The notes beneath the pieces are model-generated. The model was given only the letters and a program-made list of their open reading frames with translations, ran no database searches and was not told the DNA's origin. A DNA stretch of 26,986 nt from the NCBI GenBank assembly GCA_021029095.1, contig JAJOHG010000351.1, forward strand, positions 1-26,986. The letters are read 5' to 3'. How positions within the stretch are numbered: the stretch's first letter is position 1; every line of letters starts with the position of its first letter. Source of the stretch: Phellopilus nigrolimitatus. Taxonomy: Eukaryota > Basidiomycota > Agaricomycetes > Hymenochaetales > Hymenochaetaceae. Shown one piece after another: positions 11,056 to 19,440 of the stretch. The position numbers and the translations under genes were made by a program.

Positions 11056-11250
11056 ATGTCTTCCTTCACGACTGCCCAGAGCTCCCTGGATTCATCCTAT
11101 CGTAAGAGGAAGAGCAACGCCGGCCCCAAACGTGTAGTGTCTTGCAACGAATGCAAGAGATGCTATATCTGCCCGAGCACTTGTTCCTTTGATATGTTTC
11201 ATTCTGAACCCGGGTCCAAAATTAAATGTGATATTTCCTCTCATCGTTTG
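11056..11250 (+). pseudogene. Remnant of a Zn2Cys6 transcription factor N-terminus
   Basis: From the ATG at 11056 the frame gives a basic lead, then GPKRVVSCNECKR, the usual start of a fungal binuclear zinc cluster (C-x2-C-x6-C). About 58 nt later the same frame reads SKIKCD, which is how the next part of the cluster normally looks. The gap has the size of a local intron but lacks a GT donor after CKR and an AG acceptor before KIKCD. Downstream codons do not supply the remaining cysteines. It looks like a decayed regulator gene whose splice sites have mutated. Pieces further on (11460-11590) might belong to it but carry no diagnostic motif. Confidence 0.4.
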
Positions 11251-11799
11251 ATGAGATATATATTTATTCAAGTTGGTTTCTCTCTGTCACCTCCTGCTCA
11301 CTCCCAGGCAACGAGTCATCCAACGACCGCTTTTCTCAATTCTTTCTGAGAGTAACTTGCAAAGCTCGATCTTCCTGCTCGCGTTCTGACTTTCTATCGA
11401 AGTCCGACACCTTACCTGGGGTTCCTCGTGGTCTACATGTGCCCGTTCTCCTAATCCTCAGTGCGTGCTACTCGCCGAGGCAGACGCAGCGGCAGAAACA
11501 AATTTCGACATGTCCAACGCGATGGACCTTCTCGATTCCATCGACTGACGACACGCTTGACACGCTCAATATGCACGTATGACGCGCCACGCGCACTGCG
11601 CCTTGCTCCGTTGCCCCAGGCATCTCCACCCCTGCCCCAGGCATCTTGAACACCAACCGCGGCGCGCTTGCTGTCGCAGTCGCCTCTTCGAGCCCCAACA
11701 TCCACGGCCGCTGGCGGCCAACTCTGCAGTTGAAGATAATGCATGAAAAACGTGTTTGCATAGTAACCTCGGTCAATTCGCCTTCCCCACGAACTCCTA

Positions 11800-12104
11800 G
11801 TGGAAATACTCTTTTGTGGTGCTGCCCCCGACACCCAAAGACCACCGCGTTTTCTGTGCTAGCGCCAAGCCACGTTTACCGCTCTTGGCGCGAGGTCGCA
11901 GCGCGCTCTTTACGCCTCCGGGCACACCTGAAGCTTAGTGTCGTATCATACTACACCGGCTCTCTGGACACACCATCCACTCTGCTGAAACTGTGGCTGT
12001 CCCGCACACAGAATTGCCCGCTTGTAGTTGAGAACGTGACCGCGAATCTCTGTTATCGCTATAGATTATCAAGACCCATCGCAAGACTATGGCAACAACC
12101 TTAA
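11800..12104 (+). pseudogene. F-box protein gene fragment
   Basis: An open frame here contains SHVYRSWREVAARSLRL followed by TLLKLWLSRTQNCPLVV. The pair resembles the SHVCRxWRxVAL...LLxLWLSRSxxCPL segment of Agaricomycete F-box proteins. The usual upstream LPPE-type F-box core is not found in any frame upstream, and the frame ends at 12104 inside the foldback element. It is best read as a truncated relic. Frames before 11800 are rich in Pro, Arg and His and are not clearly part of it. Confidence 0.38.
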
Positions 12105-12265
12105 GTCAACTACTTTTGGTAAAGATTTTGATTCGACAACCTTGGGTCAGCTACTTATGCTTGAGCAGGACCTCGGAAAGCTTGAGTTTGCGGAAAAAGC
12201 AGCTGACCCAAGATTGTCGAACAAAATCTTTGACAGAAGTAGCTGACCCAAGGTTGCTGCCATAG
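12087..12265. mobile_element. Foldback / MITE-like element with 70-bp terminal inverted repeats
   Basis: The left arm 12087-12156 and right arm 12197-12265 are inverted copies of each other: about 60 of 70 positions match, with one single-base gap. They are separated by a 40-nt loop (12157-12196). Each arm holds two direct copies of a motif like CAACCTTGGGTCAGCTACTT, so the element has four copies, two in each orientation. The ends read CTATGGCA and, inverted, CTATGGCA, so a TA dinucleotide next to TGGCA may be a Tc1/mariner-type TA target duplication. No coding capacity: frames across it are by-products of the repeat. Most arm differences are transitions, often G in one arm and A in the other. 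Confidence 0.75.
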
Positions 12266-13435
12266 TGGTGGCTTTGTATCAGATGGCACGACGTGGGTGC
12301 AAGGGTGGGATATCCGACACTCGTCGAAACCTCGTGAAGCCCACATTGCAAATGTAAACTCGTTTCGTTTCAGTCTGGCTCGGGACTGCGTTATTTATGC
12401 AAAGAGCAGTAATGTGAGATAGCCAACTGCACTGACACACATCGTGAGGTATGCATCCCGTGCTTTGCGCCGAAAACGCATGTGTGATTACTTGTAACGA
12501 TCAAGGAGCTGACAAATAAGATAGGAATACTGTTTTAGAACACGGCTTTGCGTTTTAGAGGCAAATCGTCCGAGGGACCAGGCCTTCGCACGCAACGTGC
12601 AGGTTTAACAAGTCTACGTAAGTCCCGCGATTGCCTGAGTATCAGTGGGGAGCAGGCCGGACCTCGCAACTGAGACGGAGTCGTGGCTTGTGCGCCATTG
12701 ATTGCTTGGGTATATCAAGGAGAACGAGGCAGTCAAGGGAACGGCGATGGCGTGCACGAGGTGGGCACGTCGCAAGGAAACGGGCGGCTTGTGACTTGCT
12801 TTGCAGGCCTGCTGATTTTCAGCGACGTTTACCTGACTTGCAGAGTCCGCAGCGCTTTTCGCGCCTACCGCATTCACTGCATTAGTAGAACATAGATATA
12901 AATACAGTAGGAAAATATCGAATTCCAGTTTGTCAAAGGAAGTCGATCCTCAGGGTTCAGACCACAAGCCATCTTCTGTATGCGAAAACACAAATCGGCG
13001 GTAGAACTTAGTGCAAGCATCGATCCATGACAGATTGAAGAGGGAGGAAAACGGCATGCAGAGATCTGGATTTTCAGAGACCCCCGGGGCAGGTAGCCTT
13101 TGATCGCTTCACATGTTCCGTCGGGTCCGGTTGCTGGAAATGGATAACTGCTGCGACTGCTTGGCGGTTAATCCAAACGAAAGGCCATATAAGAATGGTA
13201 CACAGGTTCCCAGAAGTATCTAAACGATTAAAACCGCCTTGATAGCTGAGAGGTTAAGTTGTAATGAGAATGGGGCGACGCCGTTCTCCAGGAACGCTGT
13301 GGGTCTGTGGATCCGGACACCCTGCGACCAATGAAAGTGCATCATCTTGAAAATTCGACGAGTCTACACTCGACATGTTAGCCAGAAGCGTTAGAAAAAA
13401 GACTAAGATTTGACTGAGTAGGTCTAATGATGTAA
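12266..13435. other. Long intergenic region, no recognisable gene
   Basis: About 1.2 kb between the foldback element and the tRNA gene. Open frames at 12614-12895 on both strands are short, overlap each other and show no motif. The sequence looks like ordinary noncoding DNA. Confidence 0.4.
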
Positions 13436-13508
13436 TCCTTGGTAGTATATCGGATTAGTACACGCCCCTGTCACGGGCGAGAGCGGGGTTCGACTCCCCG
13501 CCAGGGAG
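13436..13508 (+). tRNA. tRNA-Asp (GTC anticodon), no intron
   Basis: A 73-nt cloverleaf. The acceptor stem TCCTTGG pairs with CCAGGGA (one G-U), followed by discriminator G. The D stem is GTAT/GTAC. The anticodon stem CGCCC/GGGCG encloses loop CTGTCAC with anticodon GTC. The T stem CGGGG/CCCCG encloses TTCGACT. The internal B-box (GGTTCGACTCC) is well formed. CCA is not encoded, as usual in eukaryotes. Confidence 0.95.
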
Positions 13509-13528
13509 TCATTTACATACTATGAAGC

Positions 13529-13532
13529 TTTT
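13529..13532 (+). terminator. RNA polymerase III termination run
   Basis: TTTT begins 20 nt after the mature tRNA 3' end. A second T5 run lies at 13548-13552. Confidence 0.6.
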
Positions 13533-13728
13533 GTTACGCGCCTCCTGTTTTTATTTTGTTTCGGGTGACAGAAAAAGAACTTGATCTGGAGGCCTGGTAC
13601 AGCGTAATAATCAGAGAGGCTAGTGTTTTTCTGTAAGTGCTCCTCGGGGCATTGCAAGCCGAGGTGAATTATACAAAGAAAACTGTAAAAACGTACGAAA
13701 TACAAAGAAATATGATAAACTAGATCAA

Positions 13729-14818
13729 TCAATACTCAACGACATCGTCTTCATCAGCCTCCACTGGGACTGGACGCTCGTCCTTCCTCTCGTGCTCCGG
13801 CTCGCGCTCCTCTTTCGCGCCATCGTCCACTTCCATCTCTGCGTCCTTGGAGGACTCCTCGCGAGGACCGTCATCAACATGACGCTCCTCCTCTATGGTA
13901 GCGGTGGCAGAGGTGGGCACGCCATTTCCATTCACCGTTCCATTCGTATCCCCGTTCGCCTCTCCATCCGCCTCTTCCGCCGGCGCTTTACTGCTATTAA
14001 CCTCGGCCACCTTTTGACGCAAGGACGCGATCTCCTCGACGCCCGCAGCGCGTTCGGCTTTGAAGTCGTCCCAATCCTTGTCTGCTGCTTCCTTCACCTG
14101 GAAGAAGTTGAAGCCGCATTTCAGATGAGGTAGATCAGAGCGATCACGCACCTGTGTTTTGCGTTTCGAAAGGAACGCTTCTTGCGCCGGCGTTAATATA
14201 GCTGGGAGATAGTAGAGCGGAGGAGGGTGAGATCGTGGAGGCACAAGAGACGCAAGCGGTGAGGCGTCCGAGGCGTCCGCCTCAGAGTCGATGGAAGGGA
14301 TGATGTCGGAGGTGAGGAGGAAATTCGAGAGAAGCGGGAAACGGGTGTGTCGAAGTTTGTACTAGACAGATCGCGAGTAAGCCAGCAAATTACAAACATA
14401 AGGGAAAGACGTACTATCGAGTCTTTTAGCTGCAATTCCTCCTCTCTGCGGCTTGCGGTCAACTTATCCCTCTTTGCCTCTTCGGCAAGCCTGACGGAGT
14501 CAGCATCTTTCCTCAATTTTTGTTGCAGCCTCTTCTCTGTCAGCTGTCTTTTCTTCGCCTGGTACAGAACATCACGCATCAGCAGTTGGAACTTCCGAAG
14601 TCAAATAGAAAACGAGACGCGCAGCGCACCGCTTCGCTGGCATTCCGCTCCTTGTCCTCAGCCTTGGCTTTGTTCAACGTGTTGACAAGAACTCCAAACA
14701 TAGATTTACCGCGCTTGCGCACCGCTACGCCACCGCCGGCGCCAAGGGCACTTAGGTTCAAACGGGGACGCTGCTTGGTTGCTGGCGCTGCTGCAGATGG
14801 CGGAGGTGCGTCTTCCAT
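13729..14818 (-). CDS. Pinin/SDK/MemA-domain protein (splicing-associated)
   Basis: Exons 14818-14630, 14558-14415, 14361-14152 and 14097-13729 sum to 912 nt, 303 aa. The N-terminus is Pro/Ala-rich with a basic stretch (AVRKRGKSMFGVLV), then a charged helical region typical of pinin: KAKAEDKERNASEA joined to AKKRQLTEKRLQQKLRKD, EELQLKDSI joined to YKLRHTRFPLLSNFLLT, and the short motif PPLYYLPAILTPAQEAFL. VKEAADKDWDDFKAERA follows and then an acidic, Glu/Asp-rich tail ending DDVVEY. Pinin proteins act in the nucleus with the exon-junction and splicing machinery. Intron 14151-14098 is 54 nt and in frame, so read-through would also stay open, but the spliced form fits the family. It diverges from SRP72 across a 235-bp spacer. 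Confidence 0.85.
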
Positions 14819-15053
14819 TCGTGCGTCGCCATCTGCCGCCGGAGAAGCAGCTTTTAGAGGTCTGCGAAATGCTCATCAGCCAAAAAATGTCAACGCAAAG
14901 TGAAGAATGCCTTACTCTTCTGTCGACATTGTCGTCGAGAGCGTCGGTGTCGTGGACGGCGGTGACGAACGTTGGAAGTCAGCGAGCGACGCGTACGTAA
15001 GAAAACCTCAATTCGGTTTCTCAAGTCTCGTGTGATTCGTGTCTCCTCCCCTC
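14819..15053. promoter_or_regulatory. Shared divergent promoter of pinin and SRP72 genes
   Basis: Only 235 nt separate the two start codons. The region has no TATA box I can defend on either side, as is common for housekeeping genes, and probably drives both. A frame at 14779-15000 runs through it but overlaps the pinin start and has no motif. Confidence 0.5.
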
Positions 15054-16186
15054 ATGACTCCGAAAGCTAGACTGTCCGTTCCCCAGAAAACACAGAAAAT
15101 ACAAGTAAAATCAAGGCAAAAGCCTGCTGCAAAGAAACAAATCAGTCAAGCGGAGAAGTTGAAGCGACTGTTCAGGTCGCTGTGTGCGCAAATCGACGGA
15201 GGACACTTCAAGAACGCGCTGAAGACATGCGACAAGAGTGAGTTTGAACACGCTGCGTAAATGTCACATCTGCTCATACAAGGATTCTATGTAGTTCTGC
15301 GTGTTGATCCTAAGGATTTTGACGCTTTGCAGTCTAAACTGTTTTTGTTGCTTCAGACTGAGCAGTATAACACCGCGCTCACCTTACTCGAGTCCCTGGA
15401 CGATCCGGCATCTCGTGACTTCGAAAGGGCGTATGCTCTATATCGCCTGCACCGCGAGACCGAAGCGGCGGATGTTTTATCTCATCTCAAGGGCGCGCAA
15501 CAGGCCAGCGGCGTGCAAGACCAAGACCGCGGCGTGATGCACCTAGAAGCTCAACTAGTATGTCCTACACGTCTAGCACGAGCATTAATATAACCAGTGA
15601 TGACCTTAATCGCCTCAAGGCCTATCGCCAATGTGCTTATCAGGATGCCTTCGATCACTATACTCGGCTGCTTGATTCTTCTGCGGTACGACTTCCCGTC
15701 GACTCTCGCCGACTACACCGCTCATCTGCAGGGTTGCCGTAGGACTCGGAGGAACGTGCGGACCTGACCACCAATCTAAACGCCGCCCAGAAGCACCTCG
15801 ACTTCCTGACGACAGGCTACCTCCACGCACTCGATGCACTCCCAGCGTCTGTCATTAACAGTTTGGAGACTGCTGCCCCTCCAGCGCCGCCAGGTGGCGC
15901 GGCGATCCCCAGTGCGGCTGTCTCGCCCGTTTCCGTCTCGGGTTCCGTCACGCGCCCCGTGGAGAAAAAGGTGCGCATGTCGCGTGTTCCGAAGGGCGTC
16001 ACTCCCGGTGTCACCCCGCCGCCGGACCCGGAAAGGTGGATCAAGAAGAGTGAGCGGAGTACGTTTGGGCAAGGCGCAGGGAGGCGAAGAAAAACTGGGG
16101 GAGGCGCTACGCAAGGGAGCGTGGCTGAGCCTCCTTCTGGTCATAATGCCAAGGCTGGCGGTGGAAAGAACAGAAAGAAGAAGTAA
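15054..16186 (+). CDS. SRP72: Signal recognition particle subunit SRP72, apparently shortened
   Basis: Exons 15054-15237, 15295-15557, 15620-15685 and 15743-16186 sum to 957 nt, 318 aa. The N-terminal TPR-like part is recognisable: LKRLFRSLCAQIDGGHFKNA, KILRVDPKDFDALQSKLFLL, DFERAYALYRLHRETEAADV, YRQCAYQDAFDHYTRLLDS. The C-terminus has the SRP72 RNA-binding signature PPPDPERW (about 263-270), then KKSERSTFGQG, a Gly/Arg-rich stretch and GGATQGS, ending in a Lys-rich tail. SRP72 binds 7S RNA with SRP68 in the signal recognition particle that targets nascent secretory proteins to the ER. Human SRP72 is about 670 aa; here the long middle TPR array seems absent, the frame passing straight from DLTTNLNAAQKHLDF to a Pro/Ala-rich linker. 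An extra ATG-less extension upstream (GTG at 15039) is not needed. Confidence 0.85.
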
Positions 16187-16713
16187 CAGAGGTGTATGTG
16201 TGGAACCGGTCTATTGCTTTCCGTTGCCAATCTCTCTAAACTTACCTTCGCAGGTTGTTTAATTATCAATGACCTGTGTACGCACTTTGCTTCGGCCGTT
16301 TGGGGAATGAACGCTCTCGTATTCGTGGCCATTTGCTTCTTTTCACCGCATCACGAAGCTCTTTAATGACTTTAGTCACACACGCAGTTGATCAATATCT
16401 GCACAACGTTCTGGTTCAAACCTGCAACACGACTGCAAGAGAAATGAAATACGCATTATTTGTTCTGGCGCTAACATGTCTTTAGACTCTTCCGTCGATG
16501 AATTTATTGCGCGTTTTACCTAAAGAAATCCGAAAAAGACTGTAGGCGGGGCACTTCCTTCGATATTCGAAAACAAGCGAATTTTCATGGCAGGGGTGTT
16601 ATAATGAAATGCAATGCACGTTTCCTTCTCGGATCAGGTTCTCGACGAACGCGCTTTTGCCTGGAGGCTGGAGCTCAGGGTACGCTGTACGAGCCACCCA
16701 AGTGAAGACAGAT
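16187..16713. other. Intergenic region, no recognisable gene
   Basis: About 0.5 kb between SRP72 and the first phosphatase-like gene. Short frames on both strands have no motif. It holds the SRP72 3' region and the promoter of the next gene. Confidence 0.4.
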
Positions 16714-16720
16714 TATAAAA
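16714..16720 (+). promoter_or_regulatory. TATA box of the first phosphatase-like gene
   Basis: TATAAAA lies 92 nt upstream of the ATG at 16806, followed by a pyrimidine-rich leader, as expected for a fungal core promoter. Confidence 0.5.
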
Positions 16721-16805
16721 CTCGACTTGCTGCTATGTCAATCTTCAGCAGCGGTCTTGCGCCCATCTTTTCCATCTCCCTTTCTCGCCTATTTGACTTC
16801 GAAAA

Positions 16806-18681
16806 ATGGCTTCTGTAGGAACCGTCGGTGTCGTTATTCTGGCGCTGTACGGCGATCGCACGCCGTACTACCAAAATCCGTACACTTACGAACAGAGCTA
16901 CACCAAGCTCACGCCATTAGGCCAGGTACGAACCGTCCGCCCAACACACCGCAGAAAATGAAACAGGCTTTATTGACCCGCTCTTTCCCCCATTCTCCGC
17001 CCTCCCTCAACGCGACACAGACGCAGTCGGTCCAGCTCGGCTCGTACCTGCGCTCGGAGTACCTGAACCCGGGCTCGCCTCACTCGATCGACGGCATCAA
17101 GGCGGAGATCGTCGACGACCGGCAGGTGCTCGTGCGCGCGGACAACGGCGGCGAGGGCGGTGCGATCGTCGACTCCGCCGTTGCGCTCCTGCAGGGCCTC
17201 TTCCCGCCGACGCCGCGCTCGCGCACGAGCCTTGCGAACGGCACGACTGTCGTCGGTCCATTGGGCGGATACCAATATATTCCGAGTGCGTATACAACTT
17301 CATTATAACTGACTTCGGCCATGATGATTTTTTTTTTTCGCTCATGCACTAATTTCGCAGTCGAGTCGGTGGAACCCGAGCAGAGCATCCAGTTCGAAGG
17401 GTGGTCGTCTTGCCCGGCAAGTCGTGCTCTGGGTGTTAGGCTAAGTAGGAATACTCACCGTATCACAGAACTTTGAGAAACACATACAAAAATTCTACGA
17501 TTCTCCGGGATTTAAAGAGAAGGCGAGGGAGGCTGCACCTTTCCTCAACGCCGTCAAGCCTTACCTTTTCGGAATTCCCAACACTTTGGAAAACATCGTA
17601 TGTCTTTGACTCGAAGTGGTGCAATGAATAAGATATTCATTTTTCTTTCTTTCTCTCTTTCTTTCTTTCCAGTGGAATGTAAGTTGCTTGTGTACTATGA
17701 AGTACAGCTGGAATTAAAGTCCTTCAGATCTACGACTACATCCACACGAACTATATTCACAACGAGACGTACGCCTTCCGCCTGCCGCCGACCTTCCTCC
17801 AGCAGGCGCAGGCTTGGGTCGACTACCACGAGCACGGTGTCTTCACGGACGTTAACTTTGAGGGGATCGGAAACAGTATGTGCCCTCTTCTCAGCTCATT
17901 TTTGATATTAATCTCTCTTCCAGTCGCTGGACGGACAATCTTGCCGTCGATCATCACGTCTCTGGAGCGCATCGCAAACAAGGACGATCCGCTTTCTCTG
18001 GTAATTCAAGAGACCAGCTACAAGCCGTTCATCTCGCTCTTCAACGTGACAGGCATTACCGAGCGCCACCCTTACGTCGATGGTATTCGTGAGTCCAGCT
18101 TTCCCCGCTCAGTTTTCGTCACCTTATGCAATTCCTGCGGCAGCAACGTACGCCTCTGCCTTCGCGTTCGAGCTCCGTCACAACGAGGATGGCGAGACAC
18201 ACCTCCGCACCAAATTCAAGAACGGCACCAGCGGCTTCGAGACTGTCTACCTCTTCGGACACCACGACGACATTGCGCTGAACGAGTTCCTCTACCGTCT
18301 TGACGTCCGTCCATTTTTTTTTCTCGAGCTGGGATTGTCTCGCTGACTTCCCATTTCTAGCTGACGGCTGTCCACGACACTGCACAGTGGTGCAGGGAGT
18401 GCGGCCAGCGCACGGCGCGCGGTTGCAACCTCTGCACGGCGGGCGAGATCTCCACCATTCAGGAGATCGGTGACGGCGAGAAGGAGACGTGTGCGGGCCG
18501 TCTCCTCGGCGTCGTGAACTCCCCGTTTGCGCGTATCCTCGCGATCTTCTCGCTCACCTGCTTTGCGCTCCTGGGCGCCGTCAAGGTGTTCCGGTCGTCG
18601 CGCAAGCCTCGGCTTACGGGGTACGACCCGCTTCCCACGACTGCTCAGGTATTTGGGTACCACACGTTCGAAGAGCTCTAG
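16806..18681 (+). CDS. Membrane-anchored histidine phosphatase-like protein, catalytic motif lost
   Basis: Nine exons: 16806-16925, 17021-17285, 17361-17416, 17469-17597, 17673-17678, 17728-17875, 17924-18088, 18144-18304 and 18361-18681, 1371 nt, 456 aa. The family is recognised by the N-terminal strand VGVVILALYGDR, QVLVRADNGGEGG, PLGGYQYIP-IESVEP, HEHGVF and KNGTSGF. The signature RHGDR is LYGDR here (Leu14, Tyr15), so the Arg and the His that forms the phosphoenzyme are gone; activity is unlikely. No N-terminal signal peptide is visible. A juxtamembrane CREC-x7-CNLC (361-375) precedes one hydrophobic helix (about 405-427) and a basic tail, so it should be anchored by its C-terminus. Intron 17417-17468 has a GC donor; exon 5 is only 6 nt. 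A near neighbour (19441-21224) is its tandem paralogue. The final CAG/GTATTT at 18648-18653 could be another donor but no acceptor is evident. Confidence 0.83.
17673..17678 (+). other. 6-nt microexon (Trp-Asn) of the first phosphatase-like gene
   Basis: TGGAAT lies between a 75-nt intron with a long CT-rich tract and CCAG acceptor, and a 49-nt intron starting GTAAGT. It adds Trp-Asn between ENI and IYDYIH. Reading on past it meets a stop, and skipping it keeps frame. The paralogue has TTTAAT at the same place, which supports it. Confidence 0.72.
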
Positions 18682-19353
18682 ACAGCTAAATCTTCTTGAT
18701 GAGCAGCAGTACCATGATGTCCCGTCGGCGGTGAAAGCCGGGGGTCGTTTCTGAGCGATAAGTGGACGGACAGCTCTCAAATAAGTGGGGGATTCGATGC
18801 GCGGGTCCGTGGGCGGGACCTTTTGGCTGAGAATTTGACTGATAGTGGACTGATACATTTTTAGCATGAACGTTTCTGTGGACTTTCCCATAGGCATGTA
18901 TATATTCTACTGCATCTTGATTGTCTTTTCCCTATTCGAATCACGAGTGTGCATACGACTATGTACCTTCTTTCAAACACGCTGGCGTTTCTGATATGTT
19001 CTTGGACGATTGGAAATTCGTAAAACAAAAAGTGCATGATGGTTAGTAAGTACCTTACCGAGCTTTGCTCACGAAGATCCGGACACACGCTTCGCAACTC
19101 TAACACCGACCACAACGTATGCGGTCTGCCACAACCTTGATCGGGCTCGTTGAACGTCAAGCTTTGAACATTGTATCTTGAAATGATCCCCCTGGCGAAG
19201 CCATTCCGCATGGTTTCGTTGATGATCGAGGAAAATGTGGTATTGCATAATAGGGCACGAATCATAGATCTCCGGCAGAAGCAACTGATAAAGATGGATC
19301 TTGCATGTGCTCGAGTCATCGACTATCGCAATTGAATTAGTCTATGAGAGGGA
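18682..19353. other. Spacer between the tandem phosphatase-like genes
   Basis: About 0.7 kb with no recognisable gene. The minus-strand frame at 18861-19319 is open for 152 codons but shows no motif, and overlaps other equally poor frames. I treat it as noncoding. Confidence 0.4.
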
Positions 19354-19359
19354 TATAAG
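19354..19359 (+). promoter_or_regulatory. TATA box of the second phosphatase-like gene
   Basis: TATAAG lies 87 nt upstream of the ATG at 19441, nearly the same spacing as in the upstream paralogue (92 nt). Confidence 0.45.
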
Positions 19360-19440
19360 AACGCTAGGAGGATGATGTGGCCGCTCCGGATCTCCCAGTC
19401 TGAGGTTTCCGCCCGCTGAACGTTGGTGACAGGCGCAAAG

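Noticed and set aside
12151..12351. Minus-strand frames of 63-66 codons
   Set aside because: They arise from the inverted repeat of the foldback element.
12614..12895. Open frames on both strands of about 85 codons
   Set aside because: They overlap one another, show no motif and lie in ordinary intergenic DNA.
14347..15000. Plus-strand frames antisense to pinin
   Set aside because: Shadow frames; the pinin exons explain this region with correct splice sites.
18354..18400. HDTAQWC in the upstream phosphatase-like gene read as the missing HD catalytic motif
   Set aside because: It lies in the tail next to the CxxC motif, far from the expected place, and the intact paralogue has NSTAEWC there.
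18861..19319. 152-codon minus-strand frame between the phosphatase-like genes
   Set aside because: No domain, biased toward Cys/Arg/Ile without pattern, and overlaps another unrelated frame.
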